The notes beneath the pieces are model-generated. The model was not told where the DNA came from. It was given only the letters and a program-made list of their open reading frames with translations, and ran no database searches. Position numbers and translations under genes: made by a program. From NCBI GenBank assembly GCA_012295275.1, contig CM022670.1, positions 12,992,083 through 13,009,582 of the forward strand: a stretch of DNA of 17,500 bases. Direction: 5' to 3'. Source of the stretch: Chrysomallon squamiferum. Lineage: Eukaryota > Mollusca > Gastropoda > Neomphalida > Peltospiridae. Of the stretch, positions 1 to 8,358 are shown one piece after another (position 1 is the stretch's first letter; each line of letters begins with the position of its first letter).

Positions 1-195
1 TAGCTAGAGTTGTTATTAGTAAAATAATTATAGTGTTTAATACGCTTTCATACAGACCATGCTATTATTTAGAGCTATTATTAATATTTTGTTTATTCAT
101 GGTGGGCTTTATTTTATTTTCTTAGCTTGAGTTGTTGTAAGTAAATTAATTGTAGTGTTTAATATTCTTATATTGATGTTACGTTAATATTCAAC
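1..195. repeat. diverged two-copy tandem repeat, period about 122 bp
   Basis: Positions 1-52 and 123-174 align without gaps with about 10 mismatches (roughly 80% identity by eye). Both begin TAGCT.GAGTTGTT and share TAGTGTTTAA. A weaker third start (CAGAGTTGTTAG) follows near 194. The array may extend left of the window. No coding potential is seen. Confidence 0.6.
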
Positions 196-299
196 CAGAG
201 TTGTTAGCGAAAATAAAAATGTTTATTTTATCTGGTATGATTTAGAATTCTTATTAGTTTGACAGTATCGTTATTGCTGTATGTAAAAATGTATTCCTT

Positions 300-412
300 T
301 ACGATGTTGTTGTTACGACTACTGCTGCTTCTGCGACTACTACCGCTGCTACCACCATCAAAACTAATATTACTATTGTTGTAGTTATCATCATCATCAT
401 CATCATCATCAT
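300..412. repeat. degenerate trinucleotide tract ending in (ATC)n
   Basis: GTT, ACT, GCT and ACC triplets run from about 305 and end in an almost pure (ATC)8-9 at 387-412. This is simple-sequence DNA, with several related triplet motifs side by side as in the later arrays of this window. Confidence 0.7.
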
Positions 413-419
413 TACCAAA

Positions 420-860
420 GCATTTTGTTCGTGGCCGTTCTAAAGAAAATCTCCACTGAAACGGAAAACAGCGGCAACGTGCTAAATTAATTAGATTCGT
501 TTTGCTTAATTTGTCTTCAAGGTGTTGTGTGTGTGTTCTCAGTTAAACACCGCAAACATTTACTAATGCTCAAAGCCGTTACGCACACAGTTGCTTAACA
601 ACACTTGTCTGCAATTAATATTTCCCCCATCATCCAAAATTTTTACTCCGGTACGTCCGGGTTCGGCGGTTTTCGTGCTCGACGAGGTTCCTGCTACGGG
701 AATTAATTAGACGCAATAGCAGACGAGAATGCCGAGCGTTATTAAGTAATTATCAGAGGTCTCGACAAACAGTTTGTACATTTCCGAACACGCACGTGGT
801 TATGTCAGTCAAGGGAGTTAATTTGGGAAGGCGATTATTCGTCAAAGGTGTTAAAAGCAG
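420..860. other. complex low-repeat island, candidate conserved non-coding element
   Basis: This is about 440 bp of higher-complexity, higher-GC sequence in repeat-rich surroundings. It contains homeodomain-type cores TTAATTAG (487-494), AATTAATTAG (701-710) and TAATTA (747-752), and one E-box CACGTG (793-798). No ORF here resembles a known protein. A regulatory role is inferred only from composition and motif density; it could equally be ordinary unique DNA. Confidence 0.25.
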
Positions 861-966
861 CGGGACCCAATCTCTACTTTATTCAGACCGATAGACAGAT
901 TATAATAGCATTTAAAACTCAGGAATATTCAGTATTGTTTAGACTCGTCTGGCAGTGGTTTTTGTA

Positions 967-992
967 TGTTGTTGTTGTTGTTGTTGTTGTTT
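967..992. repeat. (GTT)n microsatellite
   Basis: About eight GTT units run uninterrupted. The rest of 860-1090 is unique AT-rich sequence with a short T-run near 1066; I see no gene in it. Confidence 0.85.
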
Positions 993-1089
993 TTTCGGTT
1001 CTTTTGATAATCTTTGAAACGGTCTTGTATTCTAAGACTTATCACCCACAGCACCACCTAGGCTGTTTTTTTTTTTCAGCTCGACGATG

Positions 1090-1350
1090 TTCAGTTTATC
1101 TATAAAGACCTTTCTGTCAGGCAGCCCCAGAGATGTTTGCTGTAGCAATTAGCACGCACCATTTCTCGCATACCACTCGGGAAATATTGACGGTAATAAA
1201 CGAGTTGTTACGACTTGTTGTGTAAATGGCCTGCTTAAATTGCCAAAACATGTGCGAGAAGGGGAGTGTTGAAAGAGGGTTTCATGGGTAGGGGGGAGAA
1301 ATGGGGGGTGTATGTTTGTCTTAACGGTTTTGTTTATATTTGTAACTAAA
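1090..1350. other. unique island, no gene recognised
   Basis: Non-repetitive sequence with a homeodomain-like core GCAATTAGCA (about 1144) and a G-rich stretch near 1259-1309. A 21-codon ORF opens at ATG 1226, but with T at -3 and no recognisable product. Nothing else is supported. Confidence 0.2.
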
Positions 1351-1389
1351 TGAAATAAAGGAGAGTTTGTTTATTTGCGTAAGGGTGTT

Positions 1390-1660
1390 GTGCTTTTTTT
1401 TTTTTTTTTTGTTTTTGTTTTTATTTTTATTTTTATTTTTATTTTTTTTTATTTTTTTTTATATATATATATTTATTTTTTTTTTTTTATTTACTTTAAA
1501 TTTCATTTTTATTTTTATTTTATTATTTTATTTATTTATTTATTTATTTTTGTTTTTTTGCTCTATATTTACTTACTCACTTGCTTGTTTATTTACTTTA
1601 CTATTTGTTTACTTAATTGTATTTATTTTTTAACGGAAAATGGTAACGTAAATGAATATT
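1390..1660. repeat. T-rich low-complexity block with (TTTTTA)n and (TTTA)n
   Basis: Starts with a T-run at about 1394, then TTTTTA/TTTTTG units, short (TA)n near 1460, and TTTA/TTTATT units to about 1550, grading into CTTA-type units. The long open frames across it encode only Phe/Ile/Leu/Tyr and are artefacts of composition. Confidence 0.85.
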
Positions 1661-1693
1661 TTGTCATAAAACATTATTACTTTTTAATTGTAT

Positions 1694-1731
1694 ATTCATC
1701 CATCCGTCCATCCATCCATCCATCCATCCAA
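1694..1731. repeat. (CATC)n tetranucleotide microsatellite
   Basis: About nine CATC units, the third altered to CGTC. Confidence 0.85.
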
Positions 1732-1801
1732 GAGTGTCATACATTTCTTGCTCGATTTCTTTCTTTCTGCAAAATGTATTCACTTTATATGGAATCATAC
1801 A

Positions 1802-1990
1802 GCTGCAAAACCCATCACAGTTTATTAATTTTTACACTTTACTGCTACTAAAAGCCCTTTTCTTTTATCACTGAGTAAACGTCGTGAAAAATAAAAATAT
1901 TATTTCACCCCGGACATAACCAGATTATTAGGCCCCAGTGTGTTTAATATCGTTTTTATCGTTCAAACAGCTTTACACGTCAGAAAAAAA
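1802..1990 (+). repeat. diverged repeat, copy A
   Basis: Matches copy B (2396-2577). Shared landmarks are TTTATTAATTTT at 1821, ACTAAAAGC near 1847, and an exact shared core CGTGAAAAATAAAAATATTA starting at 1883, then ACATAA.CAG. Between landmarks the copies differ by many substitutions and small indels. It is either a two-copy local duplication with a 594 bp period or two members of a dispersed family. Confidence 0.6.
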
Positions 1991-2079
1991 AAAAAATGAA
2001 GAGATTTAGTTTCACGTGTTGAGTTCTTACAGAGCACTAAATACTGATATTGTTTATGTTTGTGGGTTTTATTGCATAT

Positions 2080-2110
2080 ATGTATATTTGTATTTATATA
2101 TGTGTGTTTA

Positions 2111-2145
<35 letters not shown>

Positions 2146-2385
2146 TCATGTATATATACGTTTGTTTGTTCGTGTGTATGTAGTATGTATGGATATGTGT
2201 TTGCATATATGTGTGTATTTATATATATCTATGTATATATTTGTGCAATTATCTATGTACAATCAATATTTATTTATATATCTATTTTTTTATGCTTGTG
2301 TGTATGTATGTGTGAGTACATTTGTTTATATGTTTATATGTGTTTGGGTCTATTTTTCTCAGTATGTGTGTGTGTATAATAGTTT
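2080..2385. repeat. (TG)n / (TATG)n cryptically simple tract
   Basis: A pure (TG)14 lies at about 2115-2143, embedded in degenerate TATATG, TATGTATG and TGTGTG units extending to about 2380. Two long overlapping frames across it read as Val/Cys/Tyr-rich and are not genes. Confidence 0.85.
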
Positions 2386-2395
2386 GTTTCGATCT

Positions 2396-2577
2396 ATGTT
2401 TAAACCATTGACTATTTATTAATTTTGCAGCATGCATTAACTAAAAGCGATATTCTCTTGTTAATCACCAAACCTCGTGAAAAATAAAAATATTATTTCA
2501 AGCTGAACATAAACAGAAAATAAGACTCCGCTGTTTTTAATAATATTTGTTTTATAGCTCAGACAACTTAACACTAC
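2396..2577 (+). repeat. diverged repeat, copy B
   Basis: Second copy of the 1802-1990 repeat, offset 593-594 bp. Its core starts at 2476. As with copy A, its right flank runs into a T/TG-rich segment with a (GT)n tract, so the duplicated unit may have included the microsatellite. Confidence 0.6.
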
Positions 2578-2639
2578 ATTTTTGATAATGATGACGAGTC
2601 TGAAACAACATATAAAAAGTCGTGAATCCTGGAATGTTG

Positions 2640-2868
2640 TTTTAGGTTTTTGTTGCTTTTTGTTTGCTTTGTTTTGTGTGTTATTGTTTTGTTGTTGGTG
2701 GGAGTTTTTTGTTTTTGTTTTTGTTTTGTTTTTTGGTTGATTGGTTATTGCTGTTTGTTATTTGTTGTCATGTTTTTGTTTTTGTTCAGCTGTTTTTTGT
2801 TTCGTGTTTTTAAATATTTTAAATATATATTATTATTTATTTTTGTTTTTACTTCTTTTTTTTGTCTC

Positions 2869-2870
<2 letters not shown>
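2640..2870. repeat. degenerate (TTTG)n / T-rich block
   Basis: Runs of TTTTG and TTGTT units with few other bases, directly upstream of a long (GT)n. No gene is seen. Confidence 0.7.

Positions 2871-2872
<2 letters not shown>

Positions 2873-2935
<63 letters not shown>
2873..2935. repeat. (GT)31 microsatellite
   Basis: 63 bp of uninterrupted GT/TG. It is purine-pyrimidine alternating and so potentially Z-forming. Confidence 0.95.
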
Positions 2936-2938
<3 letters not shown>

Positions 2939-3270
2939 AATGTAGGATAATTTCCCAGTCAAGAAAGTGATAACAATAATTTCTTGGAAAGAAAAACGTT
3001 ACATTCTACTTAATTAATATAATTAACCTGAGAGAGAAAATTGAAAATTGCTCCCAGCGCACACAGACAAGCTGTTTAAAGTAAATGAAAGCTAATCATG
3101 ATCACTGTCACTTTGATAAAGAACTGGTCTTTCTGAATTTATTCATGACAAGTGTTCACTCCGCTTACGTCTGTATTTATTCATATTTTTCGTAAAACAA
3201 ATAATTTTTTTCTTTTAATTTGGAAAATGAGAATAAACGAACAAACAGAAGTAGTTTCTATCAGAAAGCG

Positions 3271-3276
<6 letters not shown>
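2936..3276. other. unique AT-rich sequence, nothing recognised
   Basis: Non-repetitive. An AATAAA lies near 3233, about 45 bp before the A-run, which is further than usual for a poly(A) signal. The 62-codon frame from 3152 that runs into the A-run looks fortuitous. Confidence 0.4.

Positions 3277-3315
<39 letters not shown>
3277..3315 (+). repeat. A39 homopolymer
   Basis: 39 consecutive A. It could be the tail of an old retrocopy on the plus strand, but I see no target-site duplication and no recognisable body upstream. Confidence 0.9.
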
Positions 3316-3318
<3 letters not shown>

Positions 3319-3660
3319 CCTTAACAAGTCGGATGTTTAACAAACAAAACGTTTTGCGAACAATCTTTCATTCCCGGTAGTTTTAACTTCTTACGCAGAC
3401 GTCTTGTGAAAACAACCAACGAGCTAACTGGAAGCGATTTTTCACATTTAGGGACTATAATCACGCCATCGACACAAACATTTCCTTGTAAATCTTTCCT
3501 CGAAAGGAAATGAATCAAAGCTTAAGGAATTTTGTGGAAATTGCTTTGAAATATGTTTAAAATTACCGAGACTGGGAGAAGTCGGTGTTTAAACACTCGA
3601 GTGGCGAAATATTCCGAGCGCATGTGTGTCATTATCTCTAATTATTACACGATGTCTAGT
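3316..3660. other. unique sequence, nothing recognised
   Basis: Ordinary complex DNA. The minus-strand frame across 3321-3518 and the plus frame from 3553 have no recognisable domains. Confidence 0.4.
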
Positions 3661-3701
3661 GTTGTTGTTATTTTTTTTTTAATATATATATATTCTGCAT
3701 G

Positions 3702-3739
3702 TGGCTTACCTCCCCTTGTGAGGTGGCGGGCGAGAGCCA
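3702..3739. other. GC-rich nested inverted repeat between AT tracts
   Basis: The outer arms TGGCT (3702-3706) and AGCCA (3735-3739) enclose the inner arms ACCTC (3708-3712) and GAGGT (3720-3724). Both flanks are ATATAT tracts. It may be a small hairpin or the core of a short inserted element. Too short for a miRNA precursor. Confidence 0.4.
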
Positions 3740-3759
3740 TTATATATTTTTTTTTTCTG

Positions 3760-4232
3760 TAATGGAAGAAGCTTTGTAAGCGGCGAGTTAACTTGTTGTA
3801 AATATTTTGTTTGTAAAAGTCGTAAGAGAGGTCATGATAACAATAATGACTGTATTACAACACACGCACAAAGAATGAACAAACTGAAAAATGAATTAGC
3901 AAATGAAAGAACGAAGAAAGCAGTACGTTAGTGAAGACAACAATAACTGAATGAAGGAAGCAATAAATGAATGAGTGAATGAATGAATAAGAATTCAGCA
4001 TACATTTTAAGATCGGAAACAAGATGTCAAGTAAATTATTAAAAAAAAAATAATAATAAACTTTTGAGATATTTTGTCAAATTAAATCCGTTTAGGAATG
4101 TTATAAATTATCTACGACAGATAGAAAGAGAATTCCATGACATATTTGAAATAGATTTGAATCTGTACGAAACAATTACAAGACTTGTATATAAAAAGCT
4201 TATTTACTGGTACAAGTCAGCAGTTTTCTTAT

Positions 4233-4234
<2 letters not shown>
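3760..4234. other. unique sequence with short GAAT and TAA simple tracts
   Basis: Contains degenerate GAAT/GAAC units at about 3876-3992, most regular near 3968-3988, and a short A/TAA tract near 4040-4058. No gene is recognised; the 73-codon frame from 4064 ends inside the (GT)n. Confidence 0.4.

Positions 4235-4283
<49 letters not shown>
4235..4283. repeat. (GT)24 microsatellite
   Basis: 49 bp of perfect TG/GT alternation. Confidence 0.95.
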
Positions 4284-4285
<2 letters not shown>

Positions 4286-4399
4286 CATTTTTATTTCCAT
4301 ATAAATGAACCTGTCTTCTTGTCTAATAGAGGGTTTCGTATCTAATATTCTGTCGATTATTCTACGATAGTGATAATTAGGGTTGAAAACAGCGAAAGA

Positions 4400-4680
4400 G
4401 CAAATCACAAGTTTTCACGTGTTTGTTTGTCTCTCTCTCTTTCTGTGAGGAAATTACACTAACACAAAACATCGGGAAAATCCTCGAATGAACACACATT
4501 TTACACGTGTTGTGCACGTGTAATAAAAATTTCTTTTCACCTGCGGCGACCTTCCGTTTTCCGGTACAAATTTTGAAGGCGTTTTATAAACACCACGGCT
4601 TTTTTCCTCCCCATAATCCTTTGAACATCTGAGTTTGTACATATTTTGGAATGTACGGACGAACGAATACGGAACGGAAA
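4400..4680. promoter_or_regulatory. candidate regulatory island with paired E-boxes
   Basis: Three CACGTG E-boxes at 4416, 4504 and 4515; the last two form a 9 bp perfect inverted repeat (4501-4509 and 4515-4523, 5 nt spacer). Downstream are a FOX-like ATAAACA (4586-4592), a TCF/LEF-like CTTTGAAC (4619-4626) and a TEAD-like TGGAATGT (4648-4655). These are motif matches only. Function is inferred from clustering in complex sequence between microsatellites. Confidence 0.25.
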
Positions 4681-4693
4681 CGAGCGAACATCA

Positions 4694-4716
4694 TTTTTTT
4701 TTTTTTTTTTTTTTTT
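4694..4716. repeat. T23 homopolymer
   Basis: 23 consecutive T followed by AAAAA. Confidence 0.9.
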
Positions 4717-5010
4717 AAAAAGCACGGAAACCCCCTGTGGGGTTTGTTTTGAGAGCGATGTATAAACTGTAAGAGAGAGATATTTCAGAAAGTTTCACAT
4801 CAAAGACTAAAAGCCACCTTAACGTGCTGTTTTCTTTCTCTCTTTCTCTTTCTCTGTGAAAGTGCAACTGCCGTCATCACTCTGTTTTACGTCATGGAAT
4901 ATCAGTTTCTTTTATGAAGTAGCCATTAAATGCAAATTAGCTGTGACTCGGGATAAATCGTCAACGCTCGTGGGCGACATTTTTTTTACGAGCGACCGTT
5001 TCTTTCTTTG
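4717..5010. other. unique sequence with short CT-rich tract
   Basis: A CTTT/CTCT tract lies near 4830-4856; the rest is complex. No gene is recognised. Confidence 0.4.
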
Positions 5011-5031
5011 TTTTTTTTTTTTTTTTTTTTT
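5011..5031. repeat. T21 homopolymer
   Basis: 21 consecutive T after a TTTC-rich lead-in. Confidence 0.85.
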
Positions 5032-5260
5032 ACTGTTTGTTTGACAGGTACGAGTCTATAAAATATATTTTTTTATATTTCTTTTTATCATTTGTTTTCG
5101 CGATAAGGGTTATAAAAAAAAAAAGAGATATGTTTGTCTTGATTTGAAGGACAGAGGGAAAGAGAAATGGATGGTTTGATGGATGGATAAATGAATAATG
5201 GAAGCTGACTGAAAAAATTAAACATATAAAAAGACAGACATAACAGGAAAAAGAAAATCT

Positions 5261-5262
<2 letters not shown>

Positions 5263-5354
<92 letters not shown>
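5263..5354. repeat. (GA)46 microsatellite
   Basis: About 91 bp of pure GA, flanked by degenerate ATGG units on both sides (about 5167-5185 and 5355-5361). Minus-strand Ser/Leu-repeat frames through it are artefacts. A homopurine tract of this length can form triplex DNA. Confidence 0.95.
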
Positions 5355-5358
<4 letters not shown>

Positions 5359-5549
5359 TGGAAAGACACACGCACCACGCACACTTGGATATGGGAATAA
5401 CTGAAAGAAGTGTCAGACAACGCATAATGATAATCAATTGAAAAGACATCTGTAGATTAAATATCACACTATTCATATATACAGCCAAGACGACAATCCT
5501 AATGTAATATTACCTTTTCATCTTCAATTAGACTATCTACCAACTGTCT

Positions 5550-5560
5550 GGATTTGAACC
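5550..5560 (-). other. isolated tRNA-type B box (Pol III)
   Basis: The minus strand reads GGTTCAAATCC, a full match to the B-box consensus GGTTCRANYCC. No convincing A box is found in the 60-90 bp upstream on that strand (TGGCAACTGTTG near 5640 is weak). It could be a decayed SINE head or chance. Confidence 0.25.
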
Positions 5561-5639
5561 CCGATTCCAATCCATCCCGCAATCCATTTATAAACAAAAC
5601 GGTTTTGTTCTTCCTCTGTGTGTGATGCAACAGTTGCCA

Positions 5640-5692
5640 TTAATAATAATAATAAAAAAAAAAATTTTAAAATTTTAAAAAAAAAAAAAAAG
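5640..5692. repeat. (TAA)n / poly-A with TTTTAAAA units
   Basis: TAATAATAATAA, then A-runs interrupted by two TTTTAAAA-type units. The remainder of 5361-6075 is unique sequence with no gene seen. Confidence 0.7.
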
Positions 5693-6075
5693 ATCTAACG
5701 AAAATCATGTGCGTCATAAGTGATTACTATTATTCAGAAAATTGATTACCAATACACACGCACTCACAGCCGCCCGGTGTACATTTGTTCCGCGTGGTGT
5801 CGCCTAATTTATTTTTCACAAATCAAACAAACAGGAGAGACTGTAACACAAACATCGTTTTAATGTGAAGATAAAGGAACCCAAGAACACGAGCTTTTCG
5901 TCTCATCTAACCACATAGCCTCGGGCTGCCAGGAACAGTTCTAGTTTTGGGGTGAGGGAAGAGGGTAGAGCTGGGGTAGAGCTGTACAGAAAACGAGAAT
6001 AGATTGGTTTGAAAAAGAAAAAAACACGATGAAGATGATTTGGACAAGACGGTTAAAAAAAGAGGTTAATGTGAT

Positions 6076-6099
6076 TGTGTGTGTGTGTGTGTTGTGTGA

Positions 6100-6160
<61 letters not shown>
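6076..6160. repeat. interrupted (GT)n microsatellite
   Basis: GT tracts broken by TTG, GAG and TATA, with the longest pure part at about 6112-6159. The 230-codon minus-strand frame spanning 5941-6633 owes its length to this stop-free tract. Confidence 0.9.
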
Positions 6161-6161
<1 letters not shown>

Positions 6162-6324
6162 CATTAAAAAAAAATGAAGAGAATAGCATAACTATAGCTG
6201 TATCTCTCGAATGTCCGGTTCTGTTGTCAGAGATGGAATTGTCGTTTTGCCCTGAAAAACGAGCTATAGCTCCGGACGTCGAAAGAATAAGCTGAGACCA
6301 ACAGATAGACATAAAGAGAGATAG

Positions 6325-6353
6325 ACACACAGACAGACAGACAGACAGACAGA
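6325..6353. repeat. (ACAG)n microsatellite
   Basis: About six ACAG/CAGA units inside an AG-rich stretch (6305-6430). Confidence 0.8.
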
Positions 6354-6429
6354 AAGGGAGAAAAAGAGATATACGAGAGGGAGAGGGGAAACACTGCAAA
6401 CAGAGAGTGACAGACGGAGAAAGAGAAAA

Positions 6430-6890
6430 TCTTGAATTTACAACTTCATCCACCATCCCTCTAGTTGTCTCTCCGAGCTCGCTACCGAAGTTACGAACTT
6501 GATTTAAAATCGAAGTATTTTTGTTCACATCGAAAATAGGTGCATTAACAAAACCTCCAAGAGGCAGCCATCGTGTTAAAGGATTATGAATAGTCGTTGT
6601 TGAAAAATATTTATTTTGCTGGAATAACGACATTCAAGACTCATTGATCTAATGTAACCAGCTGCTTCAACCTTAACTTGTTGTTCTTAACTTGCGGTAT
6701 TAGTGATAGTCAGTCGCCGTTCTCCGGATATTTGTCTTTACTCAGTGGAAAACGTCTAAGTTCTTAAACCACTGATACCGTCAGTTGTGACTGTATCCCA
6801 CAAAACGTACATAAAGCTATGTTTTTCTTTTAGTTCCGTTATTGTTCTCGTTGCTTCTTTGTTTCGTATTATTACCATCAGAAGCTGAAA
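6430..6890. other. unique sequence, no gene recognised
   Basis: Complex DNA. Minus-strand codons of the long frame (ATG at 6633) look non-repetitive for about 70 residues but match no family I know, and the ATG has T at -3. I treat it as non-coding. Confidence 0.35.
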
Positions 6891-6916
6891 GTACAACAAC
6901 AACAACAACAACAACA

Positions 6917-6996
<80 letters not shown>
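6891..6996. repeat. compound (ACA)n(ACT)n(AAT)n array
   Basis: Three adjacent pure blocks of related triplets: about 9 ACA, about 10 ACT and about 16 AAT units. Each block differs from the next by one base per unit. Confidence 0.95.
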
Positions 6997-6998
<2 letters not shown>

Positions 6999-7032
6999 GT
7001 AATAAATAATAACTCAGTATTTTCTAAACTAT

Positions 7033-7188
7033 ATGGCGGATTTCGTTTTCGGAGACTTTAGGTGTCTTTCGTGGATTCAGGTCACTTTTCAAGCTCTAAG
7101 TGATGGAAGCGTTCTCCAAAACAAACACTCTTTGTTCAGTCAGGCCCATAATGTGTCATTATCACCACACAAGCATGCTTCGCTATAG
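7033..7188 (+). CDS. hypothetical small ORF, 51 residues
   Basis: It opens with ATGGCGGATTTC and closes with TAG at 7186-7188. The start overlaps a YY1-like ATGGCGG, a motif often found at metazoan transcription starts. The base at -3 is T, so the Kozak context is only moderate (+4 is G). The translation begins MADFVFGDFRCLSWIQ and has no domain I recognise. A donor-like CAG/GTCACT lies at 7078-7086, so it could also be a first exon. It begins 36 bp after a microsatellite. Chance ORF is the leading alternative. Confidence 0.12.
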   Translation: MADFVFGDFRCLSWIQVTFQALSDGSVLQNKHSLFSQAHNVSLSPHKHASL

Positions 7189-7468
7189 CAAGGTGATTAA
7201 TAGATGAATTAGTATTTGCGATGATGAAGAAGTGTACATGCCTAGAGGGCGGAGAAAAGTTACTTGCACTGAAGTAACTTTCGTTCGTTTTAGCAGAATG
7301 CATGAAACTGGCACACAGCGCTGGCCACAAAACCGCCTTAGGGGCAATATGTGGGAGTTGTAATTATTGTAAGAAATATTATCTTTGAGAAAATCAACTA
7401 AGTGATGGATAATTATGGTCACTATATGTTCAGGATGATAATGAAATAATAAATTTAAAATGAAAATC

Positions 7469-7470
<2 letters not shown>
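7189..7470. other. unique sequence, nothing recognised
   Basis: Complex AT-rich DNA with no repeat. Minus-strand frames here lack recognisable features. Confidence 0.35.

Positions 7471-7471
<1 letters not shown>

Positions 7472-7501
<30 letters not shown>
7472..7501. repeat. T30 homopolymer
   Basis: 30 consecutive T. Confidence 0.9.
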
Positions 7502-7504
<3 letters not shown>

Positions 7505-7629
7505 GAAGCAAACAAGATTTCTGTCCAGTGAATGTTCTGAATTTTAGTTCGTGTTGTACTTTAATTAGGCGGTTTTCTCTCCATCTTTTTTTTTCTTTAT
7601 CCTCCCCTTTCACTAAAGTGTTGTTGTTG

Positions 7630-7631
<2 letters not shown>

Positions 7632-7663
<32 letters not shown>

Positions 7664-7760
7664 TATTTCTTTTATATTATTGTTATTTTGTATCTATATT
7701 TATTTATACATTTATTTGTTTTTCGTTTTTTTTATTATTTACTTACTTACTTACTTACCT
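7632..7760. repeat. T29 homopolymer, T-rich tract and (TTAC)n
   Basis: T29 at 7632-7660, then ATTT/TTTAT-rich sequence, then about five TTAC units at 7738-7758. Confidence 0.85.
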
Positions 7761-8060
7761 TGTTACGTATTTAAATCGATTACAGAAGTACGACTTTTCT
7801 ATCAAAAGAAAATAATTATAAAGGGACTGAATAAGATATACAAGAGCTGTTTTCATAAAAATATAACTCAAGACTGAAGACGCAAATATAAAAAAAGTAA
7901 CATTAATGTCATTAATGTCAGTATGTTAGCTTCATGCGATACAGAGAAATCATCATGCTCATTAGTTCTGTGTACAGAATGCACACTGAGATTTCGAATT
8001 AACGACGTATCACCAGTATTGATGTCCCCATTTGTTAATCATTCGTACAATAAGTCATTA
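7761..8060. other. unique sequence with a short 9 bp tandem duplication
   Basis: CATTAATGT is repeated twice in tandem at about 7901-7918. An A15 run lies at 8060-8074. No gene is recognised; the 96-codon plus frame from 7923 runs into the SINE-like region. Confidence 0.35.
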
Positions 8061-8074
8061 AAAAAAAAAAAAAA

Positions 8075-8240
8075 AGAGTATCAGGTTGAGATATCAAATA
8101 GTAGCAGTCTGGAAATCTATAGCCTGGGAACTGCTTCAGTGAGGCTGATCCGTGGAAAAAAATATTATCAAGTCAGTACATGGATGCGATCCCCAGTGCC
8201 TACGCGTGCGTAAACATGAAGCTTAACCGCCGCGCCAGTA
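8075..8240 (-). mobile_element. tRNA-derived SINE, head recognisable, body tentative
   Basis: On the minus strand, an A-box match TGGCGCGGCGGTTAAGC (plus 8221-8237; one mismatch to TGGCNNAGYGG) lies upstream of a B-box-like GGATCGCATCC (plus 8182-8192; two mismatches to GGTTCGAATCC). Spacing is close to that of a tRNA. This is the architecture of a tRNA-derived SINE promoter. The body would run toward 8075, where an A-run (T on the minus strand) lies. I see no target-site duplication and cannot name the family. The degraded B box suggests an old, inactive copy. Confidence 0.5.
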
Positions 8241-8358
8241 CATGAAAGAATTCGAATGAAGATATATGTGTTTCACCGCTTGTTCGCGCCAGTTCCGTCT
8301 TGAAAGGCTTCAGATGTAGATAAAAGTGTAAAAACAAGTTTAGAAAATGTTTCTCTAA

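Noticed and set aside
1226-1291. 21-codon ORF starting MACLNCQNMC
   Set aside because: CxxC-like spacing drew attention, but it is very short, has T at -3, and no homology can be judged.
1367-1851. Two overlapping Phe/Leu/Ile-rich plus-strand frames
   Set aside because: They translate a T-rich low-complexity block; apparent membrane segments are composition artefacts.
2050-2422. Val/Cys/Tyr-rich plus-strand frames
   Set aside because: They translate (TG)n/(TATG)n microsatellites in two frames.
5030-5488. Ser-Leu repeat proteins on the minus strand
   Set aside because: Two frames of (GA)n; the repeats are not protein-level.
5941-6633. 230-codon minus-strand frame, the longest in the window
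   Set aside because: Its length depends on the stop-free (GT)n at 6076-6160 (Thr-His repeat) and a CAGA tract. The first 70 residues are non-repetitive but unrecognised, and the ATG has T at -3.
6891-6996. CRISPR-like repeat array
   Set aside because: Periodicity is 3 bp with no spacers; this is a compound microsatellite in a eukaryotic context.
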